Source of the DNA: Fusobacterium sp.
GTDB lineage: Bacteria; Fusobacteriota; Fusobacteriia; Fusobacteriales; Fusobacteriaceae
Assembly: GCA_020024855.1 (NCBI GenBank)
Contig: JAHHTB010000005.1
Span: 1-31,048, forward strand
DNA length: 31,048 bases
Reading direction: 5' to 3'
Made by a program: the position numbers and the translations under genes. Every line of letters begins with the position of its first letter. Position 1 is the stretch's first letter. The notes beneath the pieces are model-generated. The model worked only from the letters and a program-made list of their open reading frames with translations. It made no database searches and was not told the origin of the DNA. Of the stretch, positions 15,753-24,451 are shown piece after piece.

Positions 15753-16101
15753 GGGGCTGCAAAGGTTTCGACAGGGCTGAAAGGTCATAGGTAGCAGGTC
15801 AGGGTGATCGCTGTGAGAGATCAACTCATCGTTTAGATGGAAACAACGAATACGCTTTAGCTGCTTAATAAAGTCAGCTGCTCCGGTTTTCTCAAGGCCG
15901 TTAAGAGAATTCCAAGGGGTATAACCAAATTTACGGATTACTCAAAGTAAAGTCTTGATATTTTGAGGACACTTTAAAGACTGGTATTGTCTGTCTATGT
16001 CTGTGTAGTTGGATAGTACGAGATTAATCACAGAATAAACTTGTAGAAGCTTATGGTGCTTTCTGTTTTGGACACGGGTTCGATTCCCGTCAGCTCCACC
16101 A
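15753..16101 (+). ncRNA. ssrA: Transfer-messenger RNA (tmRNA), CCA encoded
   Basis: The mature 5' end GGGGCTG (15753-15759) pairs with CAGCTCC (16091-16097), one G-T pair, forming the acceptor stem; the 3' end ACCA is encoded. The 3' T-arm has GGGTTCGATTCCCG. The tag frame follows the conserved TAG trinucleotide plus two bases: GGA AAC AAC GAA TAC GCT TTA GCT GCT TAA (15839-15868), followed by a second TAA, encoding GNNEYALAA after the tRNA-borne alanine. The YALAA end is the usual degradation signal. The intervening region includes pseudoknot-like pairings. It rescues ribosomes on non-stop mRNA and has its own promoter and terminator. Confidence 0.97.
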
Positions 16102-16120
16102 AAAATATAAATATTATTAT

Positions 16121-16171
16121 AGGTTGTTACAAATGAATGGTAAAAAATATCAGTTTGTAACAACCTTTTTT
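16121..16171 (+). terminator. Intrinsic terminator of ssrA
   Basis: A perfect 13-bp stem (AGGTTGTTACAAA 16121-16133 with TTTGTAACAACCT 16154-16166), a 20-nt loop and a T run on the plus strand. It separates ssrA from the convergent EamA gene. Confidence 0.9.
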
Positions 16172-16179
16172 ATTAAATT

Positions 16180-17106
16180 TTACTTTTGATTTTTACTTAT
16201 TTTTAATATAGAAAAAATAAGTGCAGCAGCTCCTAAAAATTGAATGGGTGTAAGTAGATGATTATTAAAAATATAATCAAAAACGACAGATGATATAGGG
16301 AAAGAAAGTTCACAGATTGTGGCAACACTAGCATCAATATATCTAAGTCCCCTATAGTAAAGTAGGATTGCTCCACTTCCACTTGTTATACCAATGATGA
16401 TAAAAATTAACCATTCAAAAGGTGTAACATTAAAAATAAGTCCAAGTTGATTTTGTGACATCACTATAAAAAAAGTAATTACAGTTGTGAAAAAATATCT
16501 AGTGTATAGAGCTGTTACAAAACTAGAATGACTAAGTATTCTCTTTCCAAAAACAGTAGCACTTCCAAAAGAAAAGGCAGCAAGTAAAGCATATAAAACA
16601 GCTTTAAAAATATTACTAGAACTTACCTCAGCAACTCTTGGTAAAGTAAATTCAAAAGTCATAATATAACCACCGATAAGAGCGAATGTAACCCAGTTTA
16701 AAAAGTTTTTTCCTAATTTTTCTTTTAAAACAATTCTTGCTAGAATAAGAGCAAATATTGGTTGTGCTTTTTGAAGTAAAGTTACTACAGTAAGATGTTG
16801 GAAATTCACAAGAAACAAAGACTTTACTATTGAAAGAGTACCAATACAACCACCAAAAAGAGCTACAAGAAAATAGAATATTAAATCTTTTTTAGGAAGA
16901 GAGGAAATATTTTTTATTTCTCTCTTTCCTATAAATAAACTCATAACTAAAAATGGTAGACAATGAACCATAAATACTACAAAGGGAACTTTTAAGTGAA
17001 ATAATCTAGGAGTAAGAACTATTGAATCAAAACCCCAAAAAGAAGCTGCAAAACAAACAAGAATTGTTCCTACATATTTTTTATCCATTTTTTTTAATGC
17101 TGTCAT
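16180..17106 (-). CDS. EamA/DMT-family transporter
   Basis: 308 residues with about ten hydrophobic segments in two repeats, the drug/metabolite transporter layout: segments near 12-30, 40-57, 73-95, 105-123 and 135-152, then a second set from about 167 to the end. The end of the first repeat shows TVVTLLQKAQPIFALILARIVLKEKL and of the second SVATICELSFPISSVVFDYI, the typical EamA signatures. It moves a small metabolite across the inner membrane; the substrate cannot be told. The ATG follows AGGAG. It begins 23 bp after polC, with no terminator between, so it is the last gene of the long operon. Confidence 0.9.
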   Translation of the reverse strand: MTALKKMDKKYVGTILVCFAASFWGFDSIVLTPRLFHLKVPFVVFMVHCLPFLVMSLFIGKREIKNISSLPKKDLIFYFLVALFGGCIGTLSIVKSLFLVNFQHLTVVTLLQKAQPIFALILARIVLKEKLGKNFLNWVTFALIGGYIMTFEFTLPRVAEVSSSNIFKAVLYALLAAFSFGSATVFGKRILSHSSFVTALYTRYFFTTVITFFIVMSQNQLGLIFNVTPFEWLIFIIIGITSGSGAILLYYRGLRYIDASVATICELSFPISSVVFDYIFNNHLLTPIQFLGAAALIFSILKISKNQK

Positions 17107-17129
17107 TTTTTTCTCCTACTTTTAAAAAT

Positions 17130-20100
17130 TTAAAAAAGTGTAATTTGATTAGTATCATTAAGTCCTTTTATAGCATCTAAACTTTTTAACTTTTCTATTA
17201 TTGTTGAAGACATTTTTGTTCTTCTTTTTAAATCCTCATATGAAAGGAAATTTCCTTCTTCTCTTTCTTTTAAAAGATTTTCAATTACAGCTCCACCAAG
17301 TCCTGCAATTCCTAAAAGTGGAACTCTAATTTTTCCATCTTCAATAGTAAATTTGAATCCTTCAGACTTATAAAGGTCAATTCCTAAAAATTCAAATCCT
17401 CTTGCATGCATCTCTGTTATAATTTCACAAAGAGCAAGTTGTGTTTTCTTTTTAACGTCTAGTTTAACTTCTTTTTTTAGTTCGCTCATTTTTTCTCTTA
17501 AAGATTTTTCATTTCCCATTATTTCAAAATCAAAATCTTCTATTTTTCTAGTAAGATATGCTGCATAGAAAGCAAGAGGATAATGAACTTTAAAATATGC
17601 TATTCTCATAGCCATCATAACATAAGCCACAGCATGTCCTTTTGGAAACATATATTTTATTCTTTTACAAGATTCAATATACCATTCTTTTATATGATGT
17701 TCTTTCATAAGATCTGAATATTTTTTCCATTCATCAGGCTCTTTTGAAGGTTTTCCTTTTCTTACAAACTCCATTATTTTAAATGCCACTCCTTTTTCAA
17801 GTCCTTGGGCAATAAGGTAGTTCATAATATCATCACGAACTGTTATTATATCAGAAAGAGTAGCTTCTCCACTTCTTACAAATTCTTGAGCATTATTAAG
17901 CCAAACATCTGTTCCATGAGAAAGTCCAGAAATTCTTACAAGTTCAGCAAAAGTTTTTGGTAGAGTGTCAACAAGCATTTGTCTAACAAAAGAAGTTCCA
18001 AATTCAGGGACTCCAAAAGTTCCAACAGTAGAATCAATTTGTTCTGGTGTAATTCCTAGAGCTTCTGTACCAGAAAATATTTTTAGAGTTTCAGGGTCAG
18101 CTATAGGAATATCGTAAACATCAACTCCAGTATATTCTTGTAACATTTTTATTGTTGTTGGATCATCATGTCCAAGAACATCAAGTTTTACAAGTTGTTC
18201 ATCCATTACGTGATAATCAAAATGAGTTGTTATAGATTCATTTGTCATATCATTTGCTGGGTGTTGAATAGGGCAGAAATCAAAAACAGATTTTTCTCCT
18301 GGAACAATTACCATTCCTCCAGGGTGTTGCCCTGTTGTTTTCTTAGCTCCCTCACACTTAGCAGCTTTTCTTATAATTTCAGCTTTGCTTACATTAATAT
18401 TATTATCTTCATAGAATTTTTTTACATAACCAATAGCATTTTTTTCAGCCAAAGTTGAAATTGTTCCAGCCTTAAATACGTTTGATTTTCCAAAAAGTTC
18501 TTCACAATATCTATGAATTTCAGATTGATATTCTCCCGAGAAGTTTAGATCAATATCTGGAACCTTATCTCCATTAAATCCCATAAAAACTTCAAATGGA
18601 ATAGAGTGTCCATCACGTCTTAATGGTTTTCCACAATGAGGACAATTTTTTTCAGGTAAGTCAACACCAGCTCCTGGTTTATCTGTAAATTCAGAATATT
18701 TACATTCAGGATTATCACAAATATAGTGTGGGTAAAGGGCATTAACTTCTGTTATTCCCATCATATAAGCAACAAGTGAAGAACCAACGGAACCTCTTGA
18801 ACCAACAAGATAACCATTATCCAATGATTTTTTTACAAGCTTTTGAGCAGAAAGATATAAAACAGAGAATCCATTTCCTATGATTGCTTTAAGCTCTCTT
18901 TCAATTCTAGCTTCAACAACTTCAGGAAGAGGATTTCCATATATTCTATATGCTTTTTCATATGTCATATTTTTTACAGTATCTTCAGCATTGTCAAGAT
19001 GAGGTGGAAAAAATCCACTAGGAATAGGTTGAACTTTTTCAATCATTTGAGAAATTTTATTAGTATTTTCAATAATAATTTCTTTAGCTTCTTTTTCTCC
19101 AAGATAATTAAATTCATCAAGCATCTCATTAGTAGTTCTAAAGAAGAAACCATTATCAATCATATATTGATTTGGTTTAAATACATTTCCACTTCCATAA
19201 AGTAGAATGCTTCTTATATCTTTTTCTTCTCTATTAAGATAGTGAACATTTGAACTTGCTGTAACAAGAATATTATGTTTTTTACAAATATCATAAAAAT
19301 ATTTATTCATTTTTTCTACAGCTTTATATGAAGAGATTCTATTTGTTCCATCTTCATCAATAAATTCATTGTATGCTTCTTTTGGAAGAAGTTCTACATA
19401 GTCATAAAAATCAATAGTATCTTCTAAAGTTTTAAAATCATAATCAAGATAATTAAGAACAAGCTCACTTGTATTCATAAAGTGAACTGTATTAGATGCT
19501 CCAATTATAAGTCCCTCTCTCAATCTTTTTAAATCACTTCTTGTAACTCTTGGCTTTTTATTTCCAAAATTATCTTTATGAGCTATTGATACAAGTTGGT
19601 ACATATTTTTTAAACCAACAAGGTCTTTTACAAGAACAATAACATTTGATGTATCTTGTTTTTGAATATTTAAAGGGAAACCTCCATTAATATCTTTTAT
19701 ATTTTTTATTCCTTTTTCAAGATATTTTTCAAGGAAGATAATGAACATACCAGCAGTTGCTTGAGAATCATCAACAGCTCTATGGTGATTTTCAAGAGCA
19801 ACTCCAAGTTTTTTGGTAAGGCTTCCAAGTCCATAACCTTTTAAATCAGGCATAACATCTCTTGCCATTTGAAGTGTATCAATAACAGAAGGATCATAAT
19901 CAATATTAAGAATTCTTTTGCATTCACGTCTTATAAAACTCATATCAAATTTTGCATTGTGAGCTACCATAGTAGCATCTCCAACAAATTCCATAAATTT
20001 AGGTAGTACTTCTTCAATAGAAGGCATATTAGCAACCATAGAATTAGTAATACTTGTTATCTCTTGAATTTTTTCAGGAATCGGAATTTTAGGATTTATA

Positions 20101-21455
20101 AGTTGTGAAAAACTGTCAATTATTCTTGTTCCTTGAATTTTTATAGCTCCTATTTCAATTATAGGGTGTTCATGTGAATTAAGTCCAAAAGTTTCAAGGT
20201 CAAAAACAATATATGTTTCATCTTCAATAAGTTTATCCTTAGGATTTTTTACCATAGGTTTTTCATCATCAACCATATACATTTCACAACCAAGAATAAC
20301 TTTAAAATTATCATCTTTTTTTGTTTCTTTATAAGCAAAAGGGAAAGTATGAACAACAGAATAATCTGTTATAGCCATACTTGTATGCCCATAAGATTTA
20401 GCTCTTTTAATAAGATCTTTTATCTCTGTTACCCCAACCATTTCACTCATTTTACTGTGGGTGTGAAGTTCTACCATTTTTTCAGGGCTAGTGTCTTCTT
20501 TTGCTTGTTTTGAATGTTCTAGTTTATTAAAAGAAGATAGCATAAGAATTTCTTCGTTATCATCAAATTTATCAATTTGTTTTCTTCCACTAACTTTTAT
20601 ATAATCGCCAACTTTTACATCAACATCTTCATCTTTTGAAAATATTTTTGTAGTAACTGAATTTGTGTTGTCTGTAATTCTTATTGTATAAAGAGTGTTT
20701 CCAGTTTTTAATTCTCTTTTATCAAGATTGAATATCTCCCCTTGAAGAACACAAACATCATTTTCATAAATCTCTCCAAATTCAGAAAGAGGAATAGGAG
20801 TTCCTTTAATATCTTTTGTTTTTCTATTAGAAATAGCTGTAAATTTTTGCCCTTGATTATCATTATTTTGTTTTTGTGATTCCAAGGTTTTTAAATTTTC
20901 TTCATCCATCTGTTTTGTAAGTGTAATCATAACTTCATCAAGTTTATTTTCTACAGCCTCAATTTCTTTAGAAAAATCACCAGGAACAAATTGAACTTCA
21001 AAGTTTTTTATTCCATATTCCTTTATAAGAGATTCTAGTTTTATATTTATTTTTGATTCGTAAAGAGTTTCAATAGCAAGTTCATTTTTTAATTCAATAA
21101 TAATCTTTCTATCTTCAACCTTAATTCTATATAGATAAAGAAAAGATCTAGATACAGCATTTTTCTTTTTTAATTCACTGATAGCTTTTTCAGTGATTTG
21201 TATAAGATCATTTCTTGTAATTTCATTATTTTCATATTCAATTTCAAATTCAATGCTTAAACTATCTCCAAATTTTTTATGGAGGTCATTACAGACTATA
21301 TCAGTCTCGCATATATAACAAGGACCGCCTAAAGTGCAAAAGATTTTAAGTTTTTTTATTCTTTCATCAAACATAATTTCTTTGACTTTAATATTTTCTG
21401 CTCCTACATTTTTAAAAAAATCGGCTCTTGTTTTTATAGTAACTCTTTTTCCCAT
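17130..21455 (-). CDS. polC: DNA polymerase III alpha subunit, PolC type
   Basis: 1441 residues, the usual PolC size. In order: N-terminal domain (1 to about 210), OB fold (about 230-312), PHP domain interrupted by the proofreading exonuclease, then the polymerase. The exonuclease (about 413-580) has all DEDDh residues: Asp419 and Glu421 in FDLETFG, Asp504 in NAKFD, His558 and Asp563. The polymerase has GSRGSVGSSLVAYMMG (about 884-899), a Cys4 zinc site (Cys912, 917, 937, 940), and PDIDLNF with Asp966 and Asp968. PolC is the main replicase of low-GC Gram-positives and Fusobacteria. The PHP domain is odd: the expected Asp and His ligands are Val340 and Tyr365. A GGAGG site lies 9 nt upstream of the ATG. 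Confidence 0.97.
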   Translation of the reverse strand: MGKRVTIKTRADFFKNVGAENIKVKEIMFDERIKKLKIFCTLGGPCYICETDIVCNDLHKKFGDSLSIEFEIEYENNEITRNDLIQITEKAISELKKKNAVSRSFLYLYRIKVEDRKIIIELKNELAIETLYESKINIKLESLIKEYGIKNFEVQFVPGDFSKEIEAVENKLDEVMITLTKQMDEENLKTLESQKQNNDNQGQKFTAISNRKTKDIKGTPIPLSEFGEIYENDVCVLQGEIFNLDKRELKTGNTLYTIRITDNTNSVTTKIFSKDEDVDVKVGDYIKVSGRKQIDKFDDNEEILMLSSFNKLEHSKQAKEDTSPEKMVELHTHSKMSEMVGVTEIKDLIKRAKSYGHTSMAITDYSVVHTFPFAYKETKKDDNFKVILGCEMYMVDDEKPMVKNPKDKLIEDETYIVFDLETFGLNSHEHPIIEIGAIKIQGTRIIDSFSQLINPKIPIPEKIQEITSITNSMVANMPSIEEVLPKFMEFVGDATMVAHNAKFDMSFIRRECKRILNIDYDPSVIDTLQMARDVMPDLKGYGLGSLTKKLGVALENHHRAVDDSQATAGMFIIFLEKYLEKGIKNIKDINGGFPLNIQKQDTSNVIVLVKDLVGLKNMYQLVSIAHKDNFGNKKPRVTRSDLKRLREGLIIGASNTVHFMNTSELVLNYLDYDFKTLEDTIDFYDYVELLPKEAYNEFIDEDGTNRISSYKAVEKMNKYFYDICKKHNILVTASSNVHYLNREEKDIRSILLYGSGNVFKPNQYMIDNGFFFRTTNEMLDEFNYLGEKEAKEIIIENTNKISQMIEKVQPIPSGFFPPHLDNAEDTVKNMTYEKAYRIYGNPLPEVVEARIERELKAIIGNGFSVLYLSAQKLVKKSLDNGYLVGSRGSVGSSLVAYMMGITEVNALYPHYICDNPECKYSEFTDKPGAGVDLPEKNCPHCGKPLRRDGHSIPFEVFMGFNGDKVPDIDLNFSGEYQSEIHRYCEELFGKSNVFKAGTISTLAEKNAIGYVKKFYEDNNINVSKAEIIRKAAKCEGAKKTTGQHPGGMVIVPGEKSVFDFCPIQHPANDMTNESITTHFDYHVMDEQLVKLDVLGHDDPTTIKMLQEYTGVDVYDIPIADPETLKIFSGTEALGITPEQIDSTVGTFGVPEFGTSFVRQMLVDTLPKTFAELVRISGLSHGTDVWLNNAQEFVRSGEATLSDIITVRDDIMNYLIAQGLEKGVAFKIMEFVRKGKPSKEPDEWKKYSDLMKEHHIKEWYIESCKRIKYMFPKGHAVAYVMMAMRIAYFKVHYPLAFYAAYLTRKIEDFDFEIMGNEKSLREKMSELKKEVKLDVKKKTQLALCEIITEMHARGFEFLGIDLYKSEGFKFTIEDGKIRVPLLGIAGLGGAVIENLLKEREEGNFLSYEDLKRRTKMSSTIIEKLKSLDAIKGLNDTNQITLF

Positions 21456-21493
21456 TCTCTATGTCCTCCGAAAATTAAGAAACAGAGCTGGGA

Positions 21494-22057
21494 TTAATTT
21501 TCTCCCAAAACTCTGTCTAAAATAATAGCAACAGCAGCCCTTACTGAAAGATGATTATATTTTGTATTTCCTCTTATAGGTTCTAAAATATAATCAGACA
21601 TATCCATGACTTCTTGAATTAATCCCCAACCAGTTCCAAAAAGGAAAAGATAAGGTTTATCATCTGAAAATACTTTTTCAGAAAGTCCTTTATAGCTTAT
21701 TGAATTAGGATATATGTGGGCAGATGTTGTTATGATAACAGGCTTCTGTCCCTCTTTTTTTTCTATATCAGCAATACACTCTTCAATAGAATTTTTCACT
21801 CTTGTTATTGTAAAAGCAGATTCCCTATCTTTATTATATTCTCCTCCTGTTCCATCTTGCCAATATCCAATAATTCTTTCAGTAAGTTGTTTTTGAGCTT
21901 CAACAGGAACTATTAGATTATATTCTTTTACATCATAAGTTTTACAACTTCTAGATATATCATGAATATCAAAATTTGTAACAGAAGTACAAACAATATC
22001 TTTTCTTTTATTGTAAACAGGATAGTGTACAAGTCCTAAATATATTTTATCTCTCAT
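21494..22057 (-). CDS. SPOUT-type RNA methyltransferase (PF09936-like)
   Basis: 187 residues. The sequence MRDKIYLGLVHYPVYNKRKDIVCTSV, a central YNLIVPVEAQ stretch, and the C-terminal LFLFGTGWGLIQEV ... LEPIRGNTKYNHLSVRAAVAIILDR match the stand-alone SPOUT domain often labelled tRNA (guanine-N1)-methyltransferase C-terminal domain. The Gly-rich FGTGWG loop and NHLSVR segment form the trefoil knot that binds S-adenosylmethionine in relatives. It is distinct from TrmD, encoded two genes upstream. Target RNA is not known. It starts 4 bp after the carbonic-anhydrase gene and ends 38 bp before polC in the same operon. Confidence 0.85.
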   Translation of the reverse strand: MRDKIYLGLVHYPVYNKRKDIVCTSVTNFDIHDISRSCKTYDVKEYNLIVPVEAQKQLTERIIGYWQDGTGGEYNKDRESAFTITRVKNSIEECIADIEKKEGQKPVIITTSAHIYPNSISYKGLSEKVFSDDKPYLFLFGTGWGLIQEVMDMSDYILEPIRGNTKYNHLSVRAAVAIILDRVLGEN

Positions 22058-22061
22058 AAAA

Positions 22062-22583
22062 TTATTTCACCCTTTCTAAATTATTGTTATAATTTTCAAT
22101 TTCTTCAACATAAAGATCAGCAGCATTTTTTAAATATTCTTGTTGTTCTTTAGGAAGTTTTTTTATACTTTTTGCTGGAGAACCAATTATAAGTGTTCCC
22201 TCTTCTGCTTTTAAAGATGGAGTTACAAGAGAGTGAGCTCCAACTAAAGAATTTGGGGGAATAATAGCTCCATTAAGAATAGTAGTTCCCATTCCAATTA
22301 CACAATTATCTCCAATTACACAACCATGGATAATACAATTATGTCCGATGGTAACATTTTTCCCTATAATTACATCATGACCTTTATCTCCATGAATTGT
22401 AACATTATCTTGAATGCTTGTTTTTTCACCAACATGAATACTACAAATATCAGCTCTCATTACAGCAGAAAACCAAATAGAAACATCTTTTTCAGTTGTG
22501 ACTTTTCCAATAAGTGCAGCTGTGTCAGCAATAAAGTTATTTTTTCCAATTTTAGGTTCAAAACCATTTAACTTATAAATCAT
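22062..22583 (-). CDS. Gamma-carbonic anhydrase family protein (left-handed beta-helix)
   Basis: 173 residues of hexapeptide-repeat sequence (about 10-140) forming a left-handed beta helix, closed by a C-terminal helix. The three metal-binding histidines of the gamma class are present: His64 (NVTIHG), His81 (IGHNC) and His86 (IIHGC). Related proteins (YrdA, CaiE and archaeal Cam types) bind zinc or iron, but many show no measured carbonic anhydrase activity, so the activity is uncertain. The start overlaps the trmD stop by one base (TAATG), so translation is probably coupled. Confidence 0.9.
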   Translation of the reverse strand: MIYKLNGFEPKIGKNNFIADTAALIGKVTTEKDVSIWFSAVMRADICSIHVGEKTSIQDNVTIHGDKGHDVIIGKNVTIGHNCIIHGCVIGDNCVIGMGTTILNGAIIPPNSLVGAHSLVTPSLKAEEGTLIIGSPAKSIKKLPKEQQEYLKNAADLYVEEIENYNNNLERVK

Positions 22584-23311
22584 TATTTATCCCCCTCTGA
22601 AAGTTCTTCAAGGATTTCCTTCATAAATTTTTTTTCTTCTTTAGAAAAATTCCTATTTTTTAAAAGATCGGGGCGTCTTAAATATGTTCTTTTAAGACTT
22701 TCTTTAATTCTCCAATCTTTTATTTTTTTATGATTTCCTGAAATTAAAACATCAGGAACTTTAAGTCCATTGTATTCAGCAGGTCTTGTATACTGTGGAT
22801 AGTCAAGAAGTCCATTGAAGAAAGAATCATTTTCATATGAGGCTTTTGTAATAACTCCAGGAATAAGTCTTGATATAGCATCAATCATAACCATAGCAGG
22901 AAGTTCTCCACCAGTAAGAACAAAATCTCCTATAGATATTTCCATATCAACTTTATTTTCAACAACTCTTTCATCAATTCCTTCATAATGTCCAGCAATA
23001 ATAGTAATTTCATTTTCATCTTTTAGTTTAAGAGCAACTTCTTGGTCAAATTTAATTCCTTGTGGTGAAGTGTAAATAACTTTTCCTTTACAAGTGTCTA
23101 AAGCTCTAAAAAGAGGTTCAGGTTTCATAACCATTCCACCCTCGCCACCAAAAGGAGTATCATCAGCTTGTTGATGTTTGTCAAAACAGAAATCTCTTAT
23201 ATTGATAACATTTATTTCTATTAAATTATTTTTTACTGCTCTTCCTATAATACTTTGTGATTTAAAAGCACTAAAAAGTTCAGGAAATAAAGTCAAAATA
23301 TTTATTTTCAA
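22583..23311 (-). CDS. trmD: tRNA (guanine-37-N1)-methyltransferase TrmD
   Basis: 242 residues, the standard length. The N-terminal SPOUT domain has ILTLFPELF, DTPFGGEGGMVMKPEP (about 51-66), IYTSPQG, the deep-knot stretch AGHYEGIDERV (about 105-115) and IGDFVLTGGELPAMVMIDA (about 127-145); the C-terminal helical domain includes LLDYPQYTRP and RRPDLL. TrmD methylates G37 of tRNAs to prevent +1 frameshifting and is essential in most bacteria. It follows rimM as usual, but a hairpin lies between them. The rplS gene that normally follows trmD is replaced here by the gamma-carbonic anhydrase gene. Confidence 0.97.
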   Translation of the reverse strand: MKINILTLFPELFSAFKSQSIIGRAVKNNLIEINVINIRDFCFDKHQQADDTPFGGEGGMVMKPEPLFRALDTCKGKVIYTSPQGIKFDQEVALKLKDENEITIIAGHYEGIDERVVENKVDMEISIGDFVLTGGELPAMVMIDAISRLIPGVITKASYENDSFFNGLLDYPQYTRPAEYNGLKVPDVLISGNHKKIKDWRIKESLKRTYLRRPDLLKNRNFSKEEKKFMKEILEELSEGDK

Positions 23312-23324
23312 AATTTTCTCCTTT

Positions 23325-23369
23325 ATTAAAAAACAAATACTATAATTTTATATAAAAAATAGTATTTGT
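23325..23369 (-). terminator. Attenuator or terminator between rimM and trmD
   Basis: ACAAATACTAT (23333-23343) pairs with ATAGTATTTGT (23359-23369). Read on the minus strand the hairpin is followed by TTTTTTAATAA and then directly by the trmD ribosome site. As it lies inside a gene run, partial termination is likely. Confidence 0.6.
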
Positions 23370-23379
23370 ATAATTAATT

Positions 23380-23919
23380 TTAATCAAGTTCATCATTTTC
23401 AGGAATATTACCTTTATTTTCTCTCATACCATCAAGAATTTCTACATAAATTTCTTTTTTCTCAAAATCTATATCTTTTACAAAATTTTCAATATTTGGA
23501 ATAAGAGTTTCAGTTGTTTCATCTTCAACAACAATTATATCATGAGCTGCTGTATCAAAAACATCAACAACTTTTCCAATATTTTCATTTTCAGATGTAA
23601 TAACACTCATTCCAAGTAAATCTTCAAGTAAATATTCATCTTCTGCCATTCCAAGAAGATCTCTATTGATTTTTATAAATCCACCTGCAAGAAGATTACC
23701 TTCTGTTTTATTTGTAATCTCTTCAAATTCTATTACAACTTTATCACCAACAAGATTTGAAAGTTTTTTTACACTAAGAATTCTTTTTTGCCCATCAGTT
23801 TTTTCAACCATAACTCTCTCACCTATTATAATATCAGGAGAACTTAAACTTATATTTGCTTTTACAGCTCCTTTAAGATGATGAGTTCCTGTTATTTTTC
23901 CAATTGTAACTAAGTCCAT
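23380..23919 (-). CDS. rimM: Ribosome maturation factor RimM
   Basis: 179 residues from ATG 23919. An in-frame TTG at 23931 lies inside the TTTGGAGG ribosome site and would not be the start. The N-terminal domain (about 1-85) begins LVTIGKITGTHHLKGAVKA, the RimM signature, and includes INRDLLGMAEDEYLLEDLLGM linking to the C-terminal PRC-barrel domain (about 90-165: IGKVVDVFDTAAHDIIVV, then LIPNIENFVKDID). RimM binds ribosomal protein S19 and assists 30S head maturation. It starts 14 bp after khpA. The short acidic tail (GNIPENDELD) is extra. Confidence 0.95.
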   Translation of the reverse strand: MDLVTIGKITGTHHLKGAVKANISLSSPDIIIGERVMVEKTDGQKRILSVKKLSNLVGDKVVIEFEEITNKTEGNLLAGGFIKINRDLLGMAEDEYLLEDLLGMSVITSENENIGKVVDVFDTAAHDIIVVEDETTETLIPNIENFVKDIDFEKKEIYVEILDGMRENKGNIPENDELD

Positions 23920-23933
23920 TAAAACCTCCAAAC

Positions 23934-24173
23934 CTAGTCTAAAAATTCAACATTTACATTCAATTTATCTTTTACTCCTGCAGCTTGCATAACTCCTCTT
24001 ATAGCATTTGCAGTAAGTCCATTTTTTCCTATAACTCTTCCCATTTCTCCTTCAGCAACATTAACTTTGAAGATAATAGTATCGTCTATAAGTTCATAAG
24101 TAATTCTTACTTCTTCTTGTTTTTCAACAAGACCTTTTAAAATATAACTTAATAGATTTTCTAATTTTTCCAT
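23934..24173 (-). CDS. khpA: KH-domain RNA-binding protein KhpA
   Basis: 79 residues, the usual length. It is a single KH domain: LLSYILKGLVEKQEEVRI, then VNVAEGEMGRVIGKNGLTANAIRGVM, where GRVIGKNG carries the GxxG RNA-binding loop, then a last beta strand. KhpA pairs with KhpB (Jag) and influences cell division and RNA stability in Gram-positives. It usually lies between rpsP and rimM; here rpsP is missing and DUF4911 takes that place. Confidence 0.93.
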   Translation of the reverse strand: MEKLENLLSYILKGLVEKQEEVRITYELIDDTIIFKVNVAEGEMGRVIGKNGLTANAIRGVMQAAGVKDKLNVNVEFLD

Positions 24174-24192
24174 TTAATTGAGCCTCCTAATT

Positions 24193-24432
24193 TTATAAAA
24201 CCCCTTGCCAAGGTCCTTCTTCTAATATTTCAGCTTTTACATAATTTTTTCCTAAGTCTAAAATTATTTCTTTTGCTAAATCTTTATAGTCTAGAGTGCT
24301 TATGATTGTAATAAGTCCTTTTTGAGGATCAATTGTTCTAACTACTCCAACTTCTTCATAAGCTTCTATTATTTTATTTATAAAATCTATGTCTTCTTTT
24401 CTACTTTGTATTTTAAATTCGTAGCTTTGCAT
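24193..24432 (-). CDS. Small DUF4911-like protein
   Basis: 79 residues from ATG 24432, directly after AGGAGGAG; a longer TTG-started frame to 24465 would run through that ribosome site into ksgA and is rejected. The sequence MQSYEFKIQSRKEDIDFINKIIEAYEEVGVVRTID matches what I remember of the DUF4911 pattern: a membrane-free alpha/beta protein with a VVRTIDPQKGLITI core. No catalytic motif is apparent. It lies 19 bp after ksgA and 19 bp before khpA among RNA-handling genes, so a role in ribosome or tRNA biology is a contextual guess. Confidence 0.7.
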   Translation of the reverse strand: MQSYEFKIQSRKEDIDFINKIIEAYEEVGVVRTIDPQKGLITIISTLDYKDLAKEIILDLGKNYVKAEILEEGPWQGVL

Positions 24433-24451
24433 TACTCCTCCTAAGGAAGTT

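Noticed and set aside
15942..16163. 73-residue open frame antisense to the tmRNA gene, containing a GGADGNRTRVQNRK-like stretch
   Set aside because: It lies on the opposite strand of the tmRNA 3' domain and its terminator. The GADGNRTR pattern is a familiar false protein arising from the antisense of tRNA-like T-arm sequence.
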